From: Rhizosphaericola mali
GTDB taxonomy: Bacteria > Bacteroidota > Bacteroidia > Chitinophagales > Chitinophagaceae
Length of the DNA: 64,000 bases
NCBI RefSeq assembly: GCF_004337365.2
Contig: NZ_CP044016.1
Coordinates: 1,116,001 to 1,180,000, forward strand
Direction: 5' to 3'
Shown: positions 1 through 10,155 of the stretch, piece by piece
How positions within the stretch are numbered: position 1 is the stretch's first letter
Layout: the number at the start of each line of letters is the position of its first letter
The notes under the pieces: model-generated
Seen by the model: the letters and a program-made list of their open reading frames with translations, nothing else
What the model was told of the DNA's origin: nothing
Database searches by the model: none
Position numbers and translations under genes: made by a program

Positions 1-2045
1 ATCAATTGCCGGCACTAATCTTAGAAGGTTGTGCTATAGTAGTAAGTCCTTTAATTGCTTTGATGAAGAATCAGGTAGATCTTATCAGAGGTTATAGTGA
101 AAATGACAATGTCGCTCACTTTTTAAATTCTTCTCTCAATAAAGGTCAAATTAAACAGGTAAAAGACGATTTGCTGTCTGGAAAAACTAAATTACTGTAT
201 GTCGCTCCAGAGACATTGACCAAGCAAGAAAATTTAGATTTTTTCAGAGATTTGAAATTGTCTTTTTTCGCCGTAGATGAGGCACACTGTATTTCTGAAT
301 GGGGACATGATTTTCGTCCAGAATATCGCCGATTACGTGAGATGATGGAGATTATCAATCCAGATTTGCCTGTAATCGCTTTAACAGCAACAGCAACACC
401 GAAAGTGCAAAGTGATATTGTTAAAAATCTTGGTTTACGTAGTCCAAATATTTTCATTTCTTCTTTTAATAGATCCAATTTGTACTATGAAGTAGTACCC
501 AAATTGAAGAAAGATCAAACTATAAAAAGCATTGTTCGCTTTATTTCCCAAAACAAAGGGAAAAGTGGCATTATTTATACGTTAAATAGAAAAACAACGG
601 AAGAATTAGCTGCATTATTGGTGGCTAATAATATCAAGGCTGTCGCTTATCATGCTGGCTTGGATGCCAAAGTAAGAGCGGATCGTCAAGATCAATTTTT
701 AAATGAAGATGTGCAAGTAATTATTGCGACCATCGCATTTGGAATGGGTATTGACAAGCCGGATATTCGTTTTGTAATCCACTTTAATATTCCAAAATCT
801 ATTGAGAACTATTATCAAGAAACGGGTAGAGCCGGACGTGATGGATTGGAAGGAAAATGTATTTTGTATTATTCTCATAAGGATGTTTCTAAATTGGAAC
901 ATTTGATGCGAGATAAACCACTTAGCGAAAGAGAAGTCGGTGCACAATTAATTTCTGAGACATTGGCATTTGCAGAGACTTCTGTATGTCGTCGTAAGGT
1001 GTTAATGCATTACTTCGGAGAAGATTGGAATACTGAAAATTGTGGCAATTGTGACAACTGTACACATACTAAAGAAAAAATTGAAGCGAAAGAGGATGTC
1101 GTTAAAGTCTTGAAAGTTATTAACGCTTTAGATGAAAGATTTGCAACTGATTATGTTTTGAATATTTTGAAGGGAAAAGCAACGCCGCAAATTACCATGT
1201 ACAAACATGAGAAGCTTGCTATTTTCGGAATAGGAAAAGATAAAGATGAATTGTTCTGGACGAGTTTGATCAGTCAGATGCTTTTAAATGATCTTTTGAG
1301 AAAAGATATTGAAGAATATGGTTTATTGAAATTGACTGAAAAAGGAGAGAAGTTCTTAAAGAAACCGACAAGCTTTGAAATTGTTTTGAACAATCAATTT
1401 GAAGAGTCGGAAGATGATGAGGAAGATGGCACAGGCAATGCCGGTGCGGCAACGGACGAGCGACTTTTTGAAATGTTGAAAGAATTGAGGCAAAAAGAAG
1501 GTAAGCGTAAAAATCTACCTCCATTTGTAATTTTCTTAGAAAGTTCTTTGCAAGATATGGCGACCATGTATCCATCTACAACTGCAGAATTGGAAAAATG
1601 TCAAGGCGTAGGTAAAGGAAAAGCATTGAAATATGGTAAGCCATTTATCAACTTGATTGCGCAATATGTTGAAGATAATAATATCGAAAAACCAGATGAT
1701 TTTGTTGTAAAGAGTGTTGCTAACAAGAGCAACAACAAAATTTACATCATCCAAAATGTAGATAAACGTATCCCATTGGAAACCATCGCTAAAAATAAAG
1801 ATATGCGTATCGATGCTTTATTGGAAGAAATGGAAACTATCGCGGCAAGTGGTACAAGATTGAATCTAAACTATGCTATAGACGATATGTTAGATGAGTA
1901 CGAACAGGAAGAAATTATTGATTATTTCAAAGGATGTGAGACGTCATCTTTGCAAGTTGCACAAGAGGAAATGTCGGATAGCAATTACAATTGGGAACAA
2001 TTGAAAATTATGCGTATTAAATTCCTTTGTGAATATGGTAACTAA
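1..2045 (+). CDS. recQ: ATP-dependent DNA helicase RecQ (5' end outside window)
   Basis: This is a 3'-5' superfamily 2 DNA helicase for recombination and replication-fork repair. The reading frame is open from the first base, so the N-terminus and Walker A lie outside the window. Visible in order are QLPAL/VVSPLIALMKNQVD (motif Ia region), the DEAH box (DEAHCISEWGHDFRPEY), the helicase C half ending in QETGRAGRDG (motif VI), the RecQ zinc site (CRRKVLMHYFG...CGNCDNC), a winged-helix region, and an HRDC domain around residues 475-560. A further C-terminal helical extension of about 100 residues follows. It stands alone and ends in a strong terminator. The family call is secure. Confidence 0.96.
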   Translation, partial: QLPALILEGCAIVVSPLIALMKNQVDLIRGYSENDNVAHFLNSSLNKGQIKQVKDDLLSGKTKLLYVAPETLTKQENLDFFRDLKLSFFAVDEAHCISEWGHDFRPEYRRLREMMEIINPDLPVIALTATATPKVQSDIVKNLGLRSPNIFISSFNRSNLYYEVVPKLKKDQTIKSIVRFISQNKGKSGIIYTLNRKTTEELAALLVANNIKAVAYHAGLDAKVRADRQDQFLNEDVQVIIATIAFGMGIDKPDIRFVIHFNIPKSIENYYQETGRAGRDGLEGKCILYYSHKDVSKLEHLMRDKPLSEREVGAQLISETLAFAETSVCRRKVLMHYFGEDWNTENCGNCDNCTHTKEKIEAKEDVVKVLKVINALDERFATDYVLNILKGKATPQITMYKHEKLAIFGIGKDKDELFWTSLISQMLLNDLLRKDIEEYGLLKLTEKGEKFLKKPTSFEIVLNNQFEESEDDEEDGTGNAGAATDERLFEMLKELRQKEGKRKNLPPFVIFLESSLQDMATMYPSTTAELEKCQGVGKGKALKYGKPFINLIAQYVEDNNIEKPDDFVVKSVANKSNNKIYIIQNVDKRIPLETIAKNKDMRIDALLEEMETIAASGTRLNLNYAIDDMLDEYEQEEIIDYFKGCETSSLQVAQEEMSDSNYNWEQLKIMRIKFLCEYGN

Positions 2046-2061
2046 TTTTTATAGAAATATA

Positions 2062-2098
2062 TACAAAAAGGGTTCGAATTTTTCGAACCCTTTTTGTA
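2062..2098 (+). terminator. Terminator after recQ
   Basis: A near-perfect inverted repeat of about 17 bp (AAAAGGGTTCGAA / TTCGAACCCTTTT) with a 3-nt loop starts 17 bp after the recQ stop. Its right arm ends in a T-rich stretch, as expected of a rho-independent terminator. Confidence 0.85.
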
Positions 2099-2145
2099 TT
2101 TAGAGAAGGGTTTTATTAATATTTCAGTACAATCTAATCGTAAGA

Positions 2146-2628
2146 ATGAAAACGAAGTCAAATATAAAATTGCCCCTTACTGATATTGAAATAGCTAATC
2201 TGAGAAAGAATAAAATTAAAATTGCAAATATTCTGGACTTTGCAATGGACGAACTAGAAGTTTTGCTAAATAGTACGAGTGAAAGAGCAAAGGAAATTTA
2301 TGCCTTGGCTGAATTTCAAACTATTCCATCTATAGGAATAAAATTTGCCCAAGATCTTGTTTTTCTTGGTTATTATACAATTGATGAACTAAAAAACAAA
2401 GACGGTGCAATTCTAACCGATGAATATGAATTGCGAAAAGGTTACTGGATTGATCCATGTGTTGAGGATCAATTTAGATTAGCCATAAATTTTGCCAATA
2501 CTAAAGACGCTACCAAAAAGTGGTGGGATTTTACGGAAGCACGAAAAACGTTTCGAATGAAAAAAGGTTATCCAGATAACAGACCCAAGCAGGCTTGGTT
2601 TGAAACTTTAAATATTCTGAAAAAATGA
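2146..2628 (+). CDS. Helix-hairpin-helix protein, Cdd1/pathogenicity-locus-like
   Basis: This is a 160-residue soluble protein. Its centre (FQTIPSIGIKFAQDLVFLGYYTIDELKNKDG, about residues 60-92) matches the helix-hairpin-helix core IPSIGxxxAxxLxxLGYxxxxxLK. It is followed by the VEDQFRLAINFA segment typical of Cdd1 (PF11731-type) proteins. HhH motifs bind DNA backbones, but no specific role is established for this family. The ATG at 2146 follows an AT-rich leader. The gene is monocistronic and ends at a bidirectional hairpin shared with the convergent gene. Confidence 0.75.
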   Translation: MKTKSNIKLPLTDIEIANLRKNKIKIANILDFAMDELEVLLNSTSERAKEIYALAEFQTIPSIGIKFAQDLVFLGYYTIDELKNKDGAILTDEYELRKGYWIDPCVEDQFRLAINFANTKDATKKWWDFTEARKTFRMKKGYPDNRPKQAWFETLNILKK

Positions 2629-2640
2629 TTTGAAGAAATT

Positions 2641-2675
2641 AAAAAGCCCAAAAACGATTCGTTTTTGGGCTTTTT
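2641..2675. terminator. Bidirectional terminator
   Basis: A palindrome AAAAAGCCCAAAAACGA / GTTTTTGGGCTTTTT sits between two convergent genes. It has A-runs on the left and T-runs on the right, so it can terminate both. Confidence 0.85.
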
Positions 2676-2692
2676 AATAATATATTTAAGAT

Positions 2693-3046
2693 TTATTTTT
2701 TCGCAGTTCCGATGATTAATTCCAATATATAACTGACTACGGAAAGTAAAATACTAAAAAGTAATGCACTTATCCAACCATCAACATGGAATCCATCCAC
2801 CAAATGGGATGCCATCATAATGATAATAATATTAATGACGATAAGAAATAATCCTAACGTTAAAATTGTCACAGGAATGGTAAGTATGACCAAAATTGGT
2901 TTCACAAAAGCATTTAAAATTGCTAATACAAGTGCCAAAATGATAGGCGTCGTACCGCCAGCGACAGTAACACCCTTCAAGAAATGTGCTGCGATGACAG
3001 CGGCTAAAGCGGTTACCAAAATTCTTCCGATAAATCTTAAAAGCAT
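2693..3046 (-). CDS. Phage holin family 4 / YvlD-like membrane protein
   Basis: This is a 117-residue protein that is almost entirely membrane-embedded. About four hydrophobic segments are visible: residues 5-25, 32-50, 53-75 and 90-112. The glycine/proline spacing GGTTPIILALVLAILNAFVKPILVILTIPVTILTLG is characteristic of the phage_holin_4_2 (YvlD) family. Despite the family name, chromosomal copies are not lysis proteins and their role is unclear. It lies 6 bp downstream of the M16 pair on the same strand and may be co-transcribed with it. Confidence 0.85.
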   Translation of the reverse strand: MLLRFIGRILVTALAAVIAAHFLKGVTVAGGTTPIILALVLAILNAFVKPILVILTIPVTILTLGLFLIVINIIIIMMASHLVDGFHVDGWISALLFSILLSVVSYILELIIGTAKK

Positions 3047-3052
3047 ATTATT

Positions 3053-4339
3053 TTAAATTACGGTTAATTGATAAAAATCCTCTTCTTTTAAATATTTGTT
3101 TGCCAATTCTAGTAATTCCTCCGAAGTTATTGATTTAACTATGGATATATTTCTTTGAAAGGTTTCTTCATCCATACCATTTAGAATATAGCCTTTCCAA
3201 CGAGAAATAATGGAAAATGGTCCATCCAAACTAGACAATATCGAACCAATCATGTAGTTTTTTACCAAGCTCAATTCTTCTTCATCAACAAGATTTTCTT
3301 GTAATAGTTTGGCTTCTTTCCAAATTTCTTCCAAAACCATAGGACAAGCTTCTCTTTTCGCTTCTGTACTGATCATCCAAGCACTTTCTTGTACATGATT
3401 TTGCAAATAACTTCCGATGCCGTAAGTGTACCCTTTCTCTTCTCGAATATTACTCATCAGACGAGAACCAAAATAACCACCGTAAATCGTATTCAAAACA
3501 TTGACTTTTTGAAAATCTGGATGATGTCTATTGGGAAATGGTCGCGCTATACGAATAGCTCCTTGTACATTGTTAGGGTCATTTAAAATTTCTGCCTTTT
3601 TCTCAATGTCACGAATAATTGGATGAGCTGTTTTATCTAAAGGATTCACTTCATTTTTCAAAGTCATTTTACCAAAATGATTATTCAAAATGGATAAAAA
3701 GTCTGATGGTAATTTGCCTGCGGCAAATATTTTACAATTTCCGTTGATGTAATAGGTTTGGTAAAAAGTTTCCAATTGGACTTTTCCCAAAGACTCTAAA
3801 TCTTCTTTGCGTGTATAAGTTCCGTAAGGATGTTCAAATCCATAAAGCATTTCGTCAATTTTGCGATTGGCGACAAAATCACATTTTAATAAATTGACAT
3901 TCAATTTTTGCAAATTGTTCTTTTGGTAAATTTCCAATTCTTTATCTGGAAAAATACTGTCTTGGATCAATTCAGCGACGATTGGCAATAAAATTTGCAC
4001 ATGTTTACTCAAACAATGAAGCGAAATTGACGCTGTTTCATTATAACAGCTACGTGACAAATACGCACCATAAAATTCAAATAACTCATTGATTTCGAAT
4101 GCCGATTTTGTCGATGTTCCGTTTTTCAAAAGAAAATTAGTGGTCGCTGCGACTAAATGTTCCTTTTCAAACCAATTACCCGCATAAAAGACAAATTCGA
4201 TACTGGTCACTTCTTCAGCACCAGCATTGATACTATAAACGGGTGTGTTATTATCTAAATATGCTAATTCGTAGGGTTTTAAATTCAATTCAAATGAAGT
4301 GGCATCATAATATTTCGGAGCGATAGTTCTATTAATCAT
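3053..4339 (-). CDS. M16 family peptidase-like protein, non-catalytic partner
   Basis: This is a 428-residue M16 (insulinase/pitrilysin) fold protein. The zinc motif HxxEH is absent: the equivalent region reads LVAATTNFLLKNG. The C-terminal half keeps the family hallmark NTIYGGYFGSRLMSNIREEKGYTYGIGS. In paired bacterial M16 systems, such a subunit usually partners a catalytic one to form a clam-shell protease. I chose the ATG at 4339, which gives a start close behind the upstream stop at 4351. An in-frame ATG at 4369 would add ten residues and overlap that gene. Confidence 0.88.
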   Translation of the reverse strand: MINRTIAPKYYDATSFELNLKPYELAYLDNNTPVYSINAGAEEVTSIEFVFYAGNWFEKEHLVAATTNFLLKNGTSTKSAFEINELFEFYGAYLSRSCYNETASISLHCLSKHVQILLPIVAELIQDSIFPDKELEIYQKNNLQKLNVNLLKCDFVANRKIDEMLYGFEHPYGTYTRKEDLESLGKVQLETFYQTYYINGNCKIFAAGKLPSDFLSILNNHFGKMTLKNEVNPLDKTAHPIIRDIEKKAEILNDPNNVQGAIRIARPFPNRHHPDFQKVNVLNTIYGGYFGSRLMSNIREEKGYTYGIGSYLQNHVQESAWMISTEAKREACPMVLEEIWKEAKLLQENLVDEEELSLVKNYMIGSILSSLDGPFSIISRWKGYILNGMDEETFQRNISIVKSITSEELLELANKYLKEEDFYQLTVI

Positions 4340-4350
4340 TCTAATGTAGC

Positions 4351-5592
4351 TTAATTTTTTGTAGCACAATACCAGATTGTGTTGCTGTTGGATTCTTGAA
4401 ATAATTGGTTGCTAATTGCTTGGATGGCGTCAGCTGTAACTTGTTGATACATTCCAAATTCTTTATTGATTAAATCTGTATCGCCTAATAAAGCATAATA
4501 GGCCAAATTTGATGCTCGACTCATTAAACTCAAATCTTCAAAAGCCATCATACTTTCGGTTTTGTTGATAACCTTTGTCAACTCATTTGGATCAATTCCA
4601 TTTTTACAAAAAATATCCATCTGCTCTTGCACTGCTTTCTCTGCCTCTTCAAATGAAATTCCTTCTGCTAACCGGCCTTCTACCGTTACCAAACCGGCAT
4701 CAACACTTCCGGTATGAAAACAAGATATTTGACTAAATAATTCTTTTTCTTTTACCAGAGTTTGATATAATCTTGATGAAGGACCACCACCCAAAATATC
4801 AGTGATTAAATCAATTGTGTAAAATTGAGGATCCAATCTTCCTCCCATATGCCAACTTTTGAAAAACGCATTTGCAGGTACATTTCTCTCTACGGTCAAT
4901 CTCCTTGCTTCTGTTTGTGCAGGCTCTTGTGGAATATTTCTTTCTGGTAAACTTCTCCCTGGAATTTCTCCAAACCATTTTTCAACCAAAACCTTTACTT
5001 CTTCTGTTTTTACATTTCCAGCTACTACTAAATAAGCGTTGGAAGGAATGTAATATTTATGGAAAAAATCTTTCACCTCTTGCAAGGTTGCATCTTCGAT
5101 GTGTTTCAATTCTTTGCCAATCGTCATCCATTTGTACGGATGTACTTTGTATGCTTGTTCACGTATGAGTTTCCACACATCACCGTATGGCTTATTTATA
5201 TAATTTTCTTTAAATTCTTCGCACACAACTTTACGTTGCACTTCCAAACTTTTCTTATCAAATGCCAAACTCAACATACGATCGCTTTCTAACCAAAGCG
5301 CTGTTTCCAGATTTTGGGTAGGGACAGACTCGTAATAATTGGTCAAATCATTGGTTGTATAAGCGTTATTTTCTCCCCCTGCCATTTGCAAAGGTTCGTC
5401 AAAATCAGGAATATTGACACTGCCACCAAACATTAAATGTTCGAATAAATGAGCAAATCCAGTATGATCTTCTTGTTCGTCCTTAGCTCCGACATTGTAT
5501 AAAACATTGACCACCGCCATAGGAGATGAGTCATCTTCATGCACAATTACTTGCAGTCCATTATTCAGTGTAAAACTATTGTAATCTATCAT
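4351..5592 (-). CDS. M16 family zinc metallopeptidase, catalytic subunit
   Basis: This is a 413-residue M16 peptidase. The inverted zinc motif is present near residue 47 (AHLFEHLMFGGS = HxxEH), with the distal glutamate in NLETALWLESDRM about 75 residues on. The second domain carries LGGGPSSRLYQTLVKEKE. No signal peptide is seen, so it probably acts in the cytoplasm or needs another route. It is followed immediately by its non-catalytic partner. Substrates are likely short unfolded peptides; this is from family knowledge and is not visible here. Confidence 0.93.
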   Translation of the reverse strand: MIDYNSFTLNNGLQVIVHEDDSSPMAVVNVLYNVGAKDEQEDHTGFAHLFEHLMFGGSVNIPDFDEPLQMAGGENNAYTTNDLTNYYESVPTQNLETALWLESDRMLSLAFDKKSLEVQRKVVCEEFKENYINKPYGDVWKLIREQAYKVHPYKWMTIGKELKHIEDATLQEVKDFFHKYYIPSNAYLVVAGNVKTEEVKVLVEKWFGEIPGRSLPERNIPQEPAQTEARRLTVERNVPANAFFKSWHMGGRLDPQFYTIDLITDILGGGPSSRLYQTLVKEKELFSQISCFHTGSVDAGLVTVEGRLAEGISFEEAEKAVQEQMDIFCKNGIDPNELTKVINKTESMMAFEDLSLMSRASNLAYYALLGDTDLINKEFGMYQQVTADAIQAISNQLFQESNSNTIWYCATKN

Positions 5593-5673
5593 ATTATTAT
5601 TTCAATGTGCAAATATACTTTACACTACATTACGATTAGAAAAAGAAGAAAATTTGAAGTTTTTATACTTTTA

Positions 5674-5705
5674 TTTGGAATGTTAAATTATTGCTTCTAT
5701 ATTTG
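5674..5705 (+). promoter_or_regulatory. Bacteroidota-type promoter for tRNA-Lys
   Basis: TTTG at 5674-5677 and TATATTTG at 5698-5705 are separated by 20 bp. This matches the Bacteroidota -33 TTTG / -7 TAnnTTTG arrangement. Transcription would start near 5712, about 16 nt before the mature tRNA. Confidence 0.75.
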
Positions 5706-5727
5706 CACTCCCAATTCAAAAGGGAAG

Positions 5728-5800
5728 GATTCCGTAGCTCAGTTGGTAGAGCAATACACTTTTAATGTATGGGCCCTGGGTTCAAGTCCCAGCGGGATCA
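5728..5800 (+). tRNA. tRNA-Lys (anticodon TTT)
   Basis: This is a 73-nt cloverleaf. Acceptor arms GATTCCG and CGGGATC pair with one wobble, followed by discriminator A. T8-A9 and the D arm GCTC...GAGC follow. The anticodon stem ATACA/TGTAT encloses loop CTTTTAA with anticodon TTT at 5761-5763. The T arm is CTGGG-TTCAAGT-CCCAG. CCA is not encoded. Its 3' end is the integration target of the element array to the right. Confidence 0.97.
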
Positions 5801-5801
5801 C
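5784..5801 (+). repeat. att copy 1 (attL of X1, tRNA 3' end)
   Basis: AAGTCCCAGCGGGATCAC forms the 3' end of tRNA-Lys plus one base. The same 18 bp recurs at 36044-36061, and 16 bp of it (TCCCAGCGGGATCACT register) recurs at 55965-55980. Such exact copies at element boundaries are the usual result of tyrosine-recombinase integration into a tRNA gene. Confidence 0.9.
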
Positions 5802-5814
5802 TTTTTTAAAAATA

Positions 5815-5845
5815 AAGCATTGATAATCAATAGATTACAATGCTT
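5815..5845 (+). terminator. tRNA-Lys terminator hairpin supplied by element X1
   Basis: AAGCATTG / CAATGCTT (with an inner TAA/TTA) encloses loop TCAATAGA and is followed by a run of seven T. It lies 14 bp past the tRNA, just inside X1. Related hairpins with the same loop follow the other two att copies. Confidence 0.75.
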
Positions 5846-5854
5846 ATTTTTTTA

Positions 5855-5874
5855 TACTTACAGTTATACTTACA
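5855..5874. repeat. Paired TACTTACA repeats, candidate integrase arm sites (X1 left end)
   Basis: TACTTACA occurs at 5855-5862 and 5867-5874, a 12-bp period. Three more copies sit at the other end of X1, beside its integrase (35903-35942). Short directly repeated sites at both ends are typical of arm-type integrase binding sites. Confidence 0.6.
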
Positions 5875-6138
5875 CTTTTAAAAAATCGCAAAAAATATAC
5901 AATCTTTGTATTTGATTTAAAATTGATTTGTTTTTTAATTTATTGTAAGAATGCCAAAACCATATAGCTATGGCTCTCTTTTATCATACTTAAGTGCCCC
6001 TATATCTGCCTTCCTGAAAGCCTTGAGCATAGATCCTATTTCAATAAATTAAAATTATTTCAAATGGTTTAAAACTGTGTTCCGAGAAATTTGGTATTTT
6101 ATTTTTACGGACAAAACTAATTAAGATTTCATATATGC

Positions 6139-7028
6139 TTAATGATAGAGTTCTACAATTTTTTTTATATACTTCCCATAGAGCAATAGTATAAATATTC
6201 CCCAGCTCTCTGTGCATATTTTTAATCGCTCAACCCATTTAGATACAATTTCCATATTCATTACCAATTGATAATCTTCTTCATCTCCTTTCGGTTCCGG
6301 GAAAATATGATCTTTAATATTGATCATTGCTTTAAAATATTCCTGCTCTTCGTCACTATTAGTATAACTGTCTTCGTCAAATGGAAACATATTTATCCAT
6401 TCAACTAATGAATCTAATACTGCTTGAAAAGATTGCTGTAGCTCTAAACCTACTTTCTGTATGTATTGCTGTAATTTCTCTTGGTCAGATTCCGTGAGTT
6501 CAATTTCATCGAACAATCTCAAATCGTAAAAGTGATCTGCTAACAGAAGTACTTTCCCATAAGCTTCCGTAGCTTTAGTTATATCATTAAATTCCGGATA
6601 TAAATTTGACCATCCCTCTATATTCAGATTTTCAATAATTTTTGCCTCAATCGGTTGTTGTATTGAGTTAATCAAAGATAATTCTTCAAACAACTTATCT
6701 TTTATGTTGTATAATCTGACTTCATTCCATTGATTGTTTAGGCTTTTTTTCTGAATGGTCTGGATGAAATAAAAATTCGAAAACCAAAATTGTAACATCA
6801 AGTATTTTAGACTTGTATATTCCGGACTATCTATTGTCTGTTGTACAATTTGATAAGCCTCTTTATACCCCATCAAAGCCCAAAAAGGACTTTCTCCATC
6901 AATTAAAATAATAGGCTTATCATTAGTTATCTTATTATTAATATACCTGATTGAAAAAGGGTTGTCTTTTGAAGTCTGCTTAAAGTCTTTTATTATTTTG
7001 TTTTCGAAATCTGATTTTAACTTAAAAA
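6139..7028 (-). pseudogene. C-terminal fragment of a large protein, probably the split nSTAND3-type gene
   Basis: The meaningful coding starts at RIFKLKSDFENKIIKDFKQ. The preceding 17 or so residues of the open frame (MSGSREVHLSGQRSTK) are only the antisense of an AraC gene, so the natural start is missing. The remaining approximately 295 residues are helical, acidic in the middle (DEDSYTNSDEEQEYF) and match no family I recognise. It is on the same strand and in the correct order to be the far end of the gene truncated at 23955-25028. That link is inference; the middle of the protein is not visible. Confidence 0.5.
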
Positions 7029-7466
7029 TCCGTTTTGTTGAACGTTGACCTGACAGATGAACTTCCCGAGAACCTGACAAAAATAAAAGTGGAAGAAGCC
7101 CTGACCATACTTCGCACCCTCGATAAAAACATTGATAATCTTTTAGCGGACTTTTCAGAACCGTACAAAATCAATCTCTCCGATTTTATGGAGGAAAATT
7201 TTATGTTCAATATGCCCTTGGAAAAATTCGGTTATCTCACAGGCCGGAGCATTGCCACATTCAACCGGGACTTTAGAAAGACATTTCATACAACCCCACA
7301 AAAATGGCTCACGCAAAAGCGGCTGGAACTGGCACATTACCAAATTGCCGAAAAGCACCAAAAACCCGCAGAAGTTTATTTGGAATCGGGATTTGAAAAC
7401 CTTTCCCATTTTTATTTCGCTTTCAAAAAGCATTTCGGGTATGCACCAACCGAAATTGTAACATAA
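7029..7466 (+). pseudogene. AraC-family regulator, N-terminally truncated
   Basis: The open frame has no ATG at its start, only TTG codons, and begins mid-protein (LLNVDLTDELPENLTKIKVEEA). It retains an intact AraC DNA-binding region: first helix-turn-helix GYLTGRSIATFNRDFRKTFHTTPQKWL, second ESGFENLSHFYFAFKKHFGYAP. The N-terminal cupin-like sensor half expected in this family is absent. The cut end coincides with the junction to the antisense fragment on its left, marking a recombination breakpoint near 7029. Confidence 0.7.
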
Positions 7467-7728
7467 AACAGGGAAAATCTGTTTCCTTATTTTATAGTCT
7501 TGAATATATTATTTCGGAAAATATTTCAAAAAGCATTCCGGTAGCAGACCTGTGTATTCCCAATTAGGAGTGTGGAAGACTACTGGGTACATAATTATTC
7601 ATAAGCGGGATTGCCTATGATTTAGGTTATAGTAGCATAGCAACTTATAACAATATTTTTTACTGTTTGTAAATAGAAAGCCTGTGGTATTTTGAGGATC
7701 ATTTCGAAAATTTCCATGACCATTTTTG

Positions 7729-10089
7729 TTATTTCCATTCCCAATTTCTTATTTCCGGCATATCTTCCCCGTTTTCATTGATATAATGACGATGCAAAAT
7801 CAATTTATCCTGCAAATCCTGTTTTAGCGCTGCATATCGGTCACCCAGTTGAGTCAGAACATCTATTACATTTATTACTAAATGAAAACGATCAAGGTGG
7901 TTAAGTACGGTCATGTCAAATGGCGTAGTGATGGTTCCTTCCTCACGGTAGCCGTGGACATGGATATTTTCATTGTTGGCATGTTTATAAGTAAGCCGAT
8001 GTATCAACCAAGGATAACCATGATAAGCAAATATGACGGGTTTGTCGCGTGTAAAAAGCATGTCAAAGTCTTTTTCCTGCAGGCCATGTGGATGTTCCGT
8101 AGAAGATTGCAACTTCATCAGATCGACCACATTGATGACCCTGACCCGTAGTGAAGGTATCTTTTCGCGGAGGATAGATATGGCAGCGAGAGTTTCAAGC
8201 GTAGGTACATCCCCCGCGCAGGCCATGACAATGTCGGGCTCATTGCCGGCATCATTGCTTGCCCATTCCCAGATACCGATTCCCTTTGTACAATGCAGTT
8301 CCGCCTGTTCCATCGTCAGCCATTGTGGCGCCGGGTGTTTGCCGGCAATGATGACATTGACATAATTGCGGCTGCGCAGGCAGTGATCCATGACGGACAA
8401 AAGGCAATTGGCATCCGGTGGCAGGTAAACGCGTACAATGGACGCTTTTTTATTGGCCACATGATCGATAAATCCGGGATCCTGGTGCGTAAATCCATTA
8501 TGGTCCTGCCGCCATACATGTGAAGACAGCAAATAGTTAAGCGAAGCTATTGGCCGCCGCCAGGGCAGGCCGGCGCATACTTTCAGCCATTTGGCATGCT
8601 GGTTGAACATGGAATCGACAATATGGATAAAGGCCTCATAACTGTTGAAAAGGCCATGTCTTCCGGTCAATAGATAGCCTTCCAGCCAGCCTTCGCACTG
8701 ATGTTCGCTAAGCATTTCCATCACCCGTCCTTCGGTCGCCAAAAAATCGTCCGAGGGCAATATTTCTGGTTCCCATTGGCGGTTTGTTTGTTCAAATACC
8801 TTGTCCAACTTGTTGGAAAGCGTTTCGTCCGGGCCAAATAGCCGGAATGTATGGGCATTGAGCCTGATAATATCTCTTAAGAAACCGCCCACGGTCAACG
8901 TATCCGATGCATCCAAGCTACCGGGTGCCGGTAAATTAATTTTATAATCTCTGAAATCCGGCATGATAAGGTCTTTTAGGAATATTCCGCCATTCGCATG
9001 AGGATTTGCACCCATACGTTTTTCTCCTTCCGGACTAAGAGCTTGCAATTCCGGGATTAAATGCCCATTGTCATCAAACAATTCCTCCGGTTTGTAGCTG
9101 AGCATCCATTCCTCCAATTGTTGCAGGTGAAGCGGGTTATTATCTGGTTCCGCGATAGGTACTTGGTGGGCTCGAAAAGTGCCTTCTATTTGTTTCCCGT
9201 CTACGACTTTTGGACCTGTCCATCCTTTGGGGGTGCGGAGTACAATCATTGGCCAACATGGGCAATTGTTATTCTCCTCTATTCTCGCATGGTATTGTAT
9301 TTCTTGGATATCCTTACATACATTTTCTAAAACAGATGCCATTGTTTGATGCATGGCAAAAGGCTCATCGCCTTCCACGAAATAAGGCTTCCAGCCATAG
9401 CCTTTAAGTAAAGATTCTAATTCAGCCTGTGGAATGCGTGCCAAAATGGTAGGATTGGCTATTTTATACCCATTCAGGTGCAGGATAGGCAGGACGGTTC
9501 CGTCTTTTTCCGGATTAAGGAATTTATTGCTGTGCCAGGACGTAGCCAAGGGACCCGTTTCGGCTTCTCCATCGCCAATCACACAAGCTGCTATCAAATC
9601 AGCGTTGTCCAGGACTGCTCCGAACGCATGGCTCAATGAATAACCCAGTTCGCCACCTTCATGTATAGACCCCGGGCATTCCGGTGATACATGGCTCGGG
9701 ATGCCGCCGGGAAAAGAGAATTGTGTCATTAGCTTTTTCATACCTTCCGTGTCCTGGCTGATACGAGGATAAACCTCGGAATAGGTTCCCTCCAGATAGG
9801 TATTGGCCACCAGCGCAGGGCCGCCATGTCCGGGACCGGAAACATAAATCATGTTCAAGCCATATTTTTTGATGATACGGTTGAGGTGCACATAAATGAA
9901 ATTTTGCCCCGGAGTGGTGCCCCAGTGCCCCATCTGCATTTTCTTGATATGTTCGGGGCGCAAAGGCTCTTTTAAAAGGGGATTGTCCCGGAGGTAAATC
10001 TGCCCAACAGACAAATAATTGGCAGCCCTCCAGTAAGCGTTTATTTTTTGCAATTCATCTTCCTGCAATGGATTTTTTTCGTATTCCAT
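7729..10089 (-). CDS. xfp: Phosphoketolase (xylulose-5-phosphate/fructose-6-phosphate type)
   Basis: This is a thiamine-diphosphate enzyme that cleaves xylulose-5-P (or fructose-6-P) with phosphate to acetyl-phosphate plus glyceraldehyde-3-P (or erythrose-4-P). The 786 residues are of normal family length. Family hallmarks are [37 protein letters not shown] and the TPP motif [19 protein letters not shown]. The C-terminal part has [19 protein letters not shown] use the ATG at 10089 (MEYEKNPLQ); an upstream TTG would run into the restored ackA reading frame. It lies just downstream of acetate kinase, which consumes its acetyl-phosphate. Confidence 0.95.
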   Translation of the reverse strand: MEYEKNPLQEDELQKINAYWRAANYLSVGQIYLRDNPLLKEPLRPEHIKKMQMGHWGTTPGQNFIYVHLNRIIKKYGLNMIYVSGPGHGGPALVANTYLEGTYSEVYPRISQDTEGMKKLMTQFSFPGGIPSHVSPECPGSIHEGGELGYSLSHAFGAVLDNADLIAACVIGDGEAETGPLATSWHSNKFLNPEKDGTVLPILHLNGYKIANPTILARIPQAELESLLKGYGWKPYFVEGDEPFAMHQTMASVLENVCKDIQEIQYHARIEENNNCPCWPMIVLRTPKGWTGPKVVDGKQIEGTFRAHQVPIAEPDNNPLHLQQLEEWMLSYKPEELFDDNGHLIPELQALSPEGEKRMGANPHANGGIFLKDLIMPDFRDYKINLPAPGSLDASDTLTVGGFLRDIIRLNAHTFRLFGPDETLSNKLDKVFEQTNRQWEPEILPSDDFLATEGRVMEMLSEHQCEGWLEGYLLTGRHGLFNSYEAFIHIVDSMFNQHAKWLKVCAGLPWRRPIASLNYLLSSHVWRQDHNGFTHQDPGFIDHVANKKASIVRVYLPPDANCLLSVMDHCLRSRNYVNVIIAGKHPAPQWLTMEQAELHCTKGIGIWEWASNDAGNEPDIVMACAGDVPTLETLAAISILREKIPSLRVRVINVVDLMKLQSSTEHPHGLQEKDFDMLFTRDKPVIFAYHGYPWLIHRLTYKHANNENIHVHGYREEGTITTPFDMTVLNHLDRFHLVINVIDVLTQLGDRYAALKQDLQDKLILHRHYINENGEDMPEIRNWEWK

Positions 10090-10155
10090 AATCAAATCGT
10101 TTTTAATATTTAATCCTGTATTAATGACCAAGTATATTGGGCAATGATAAATTCT

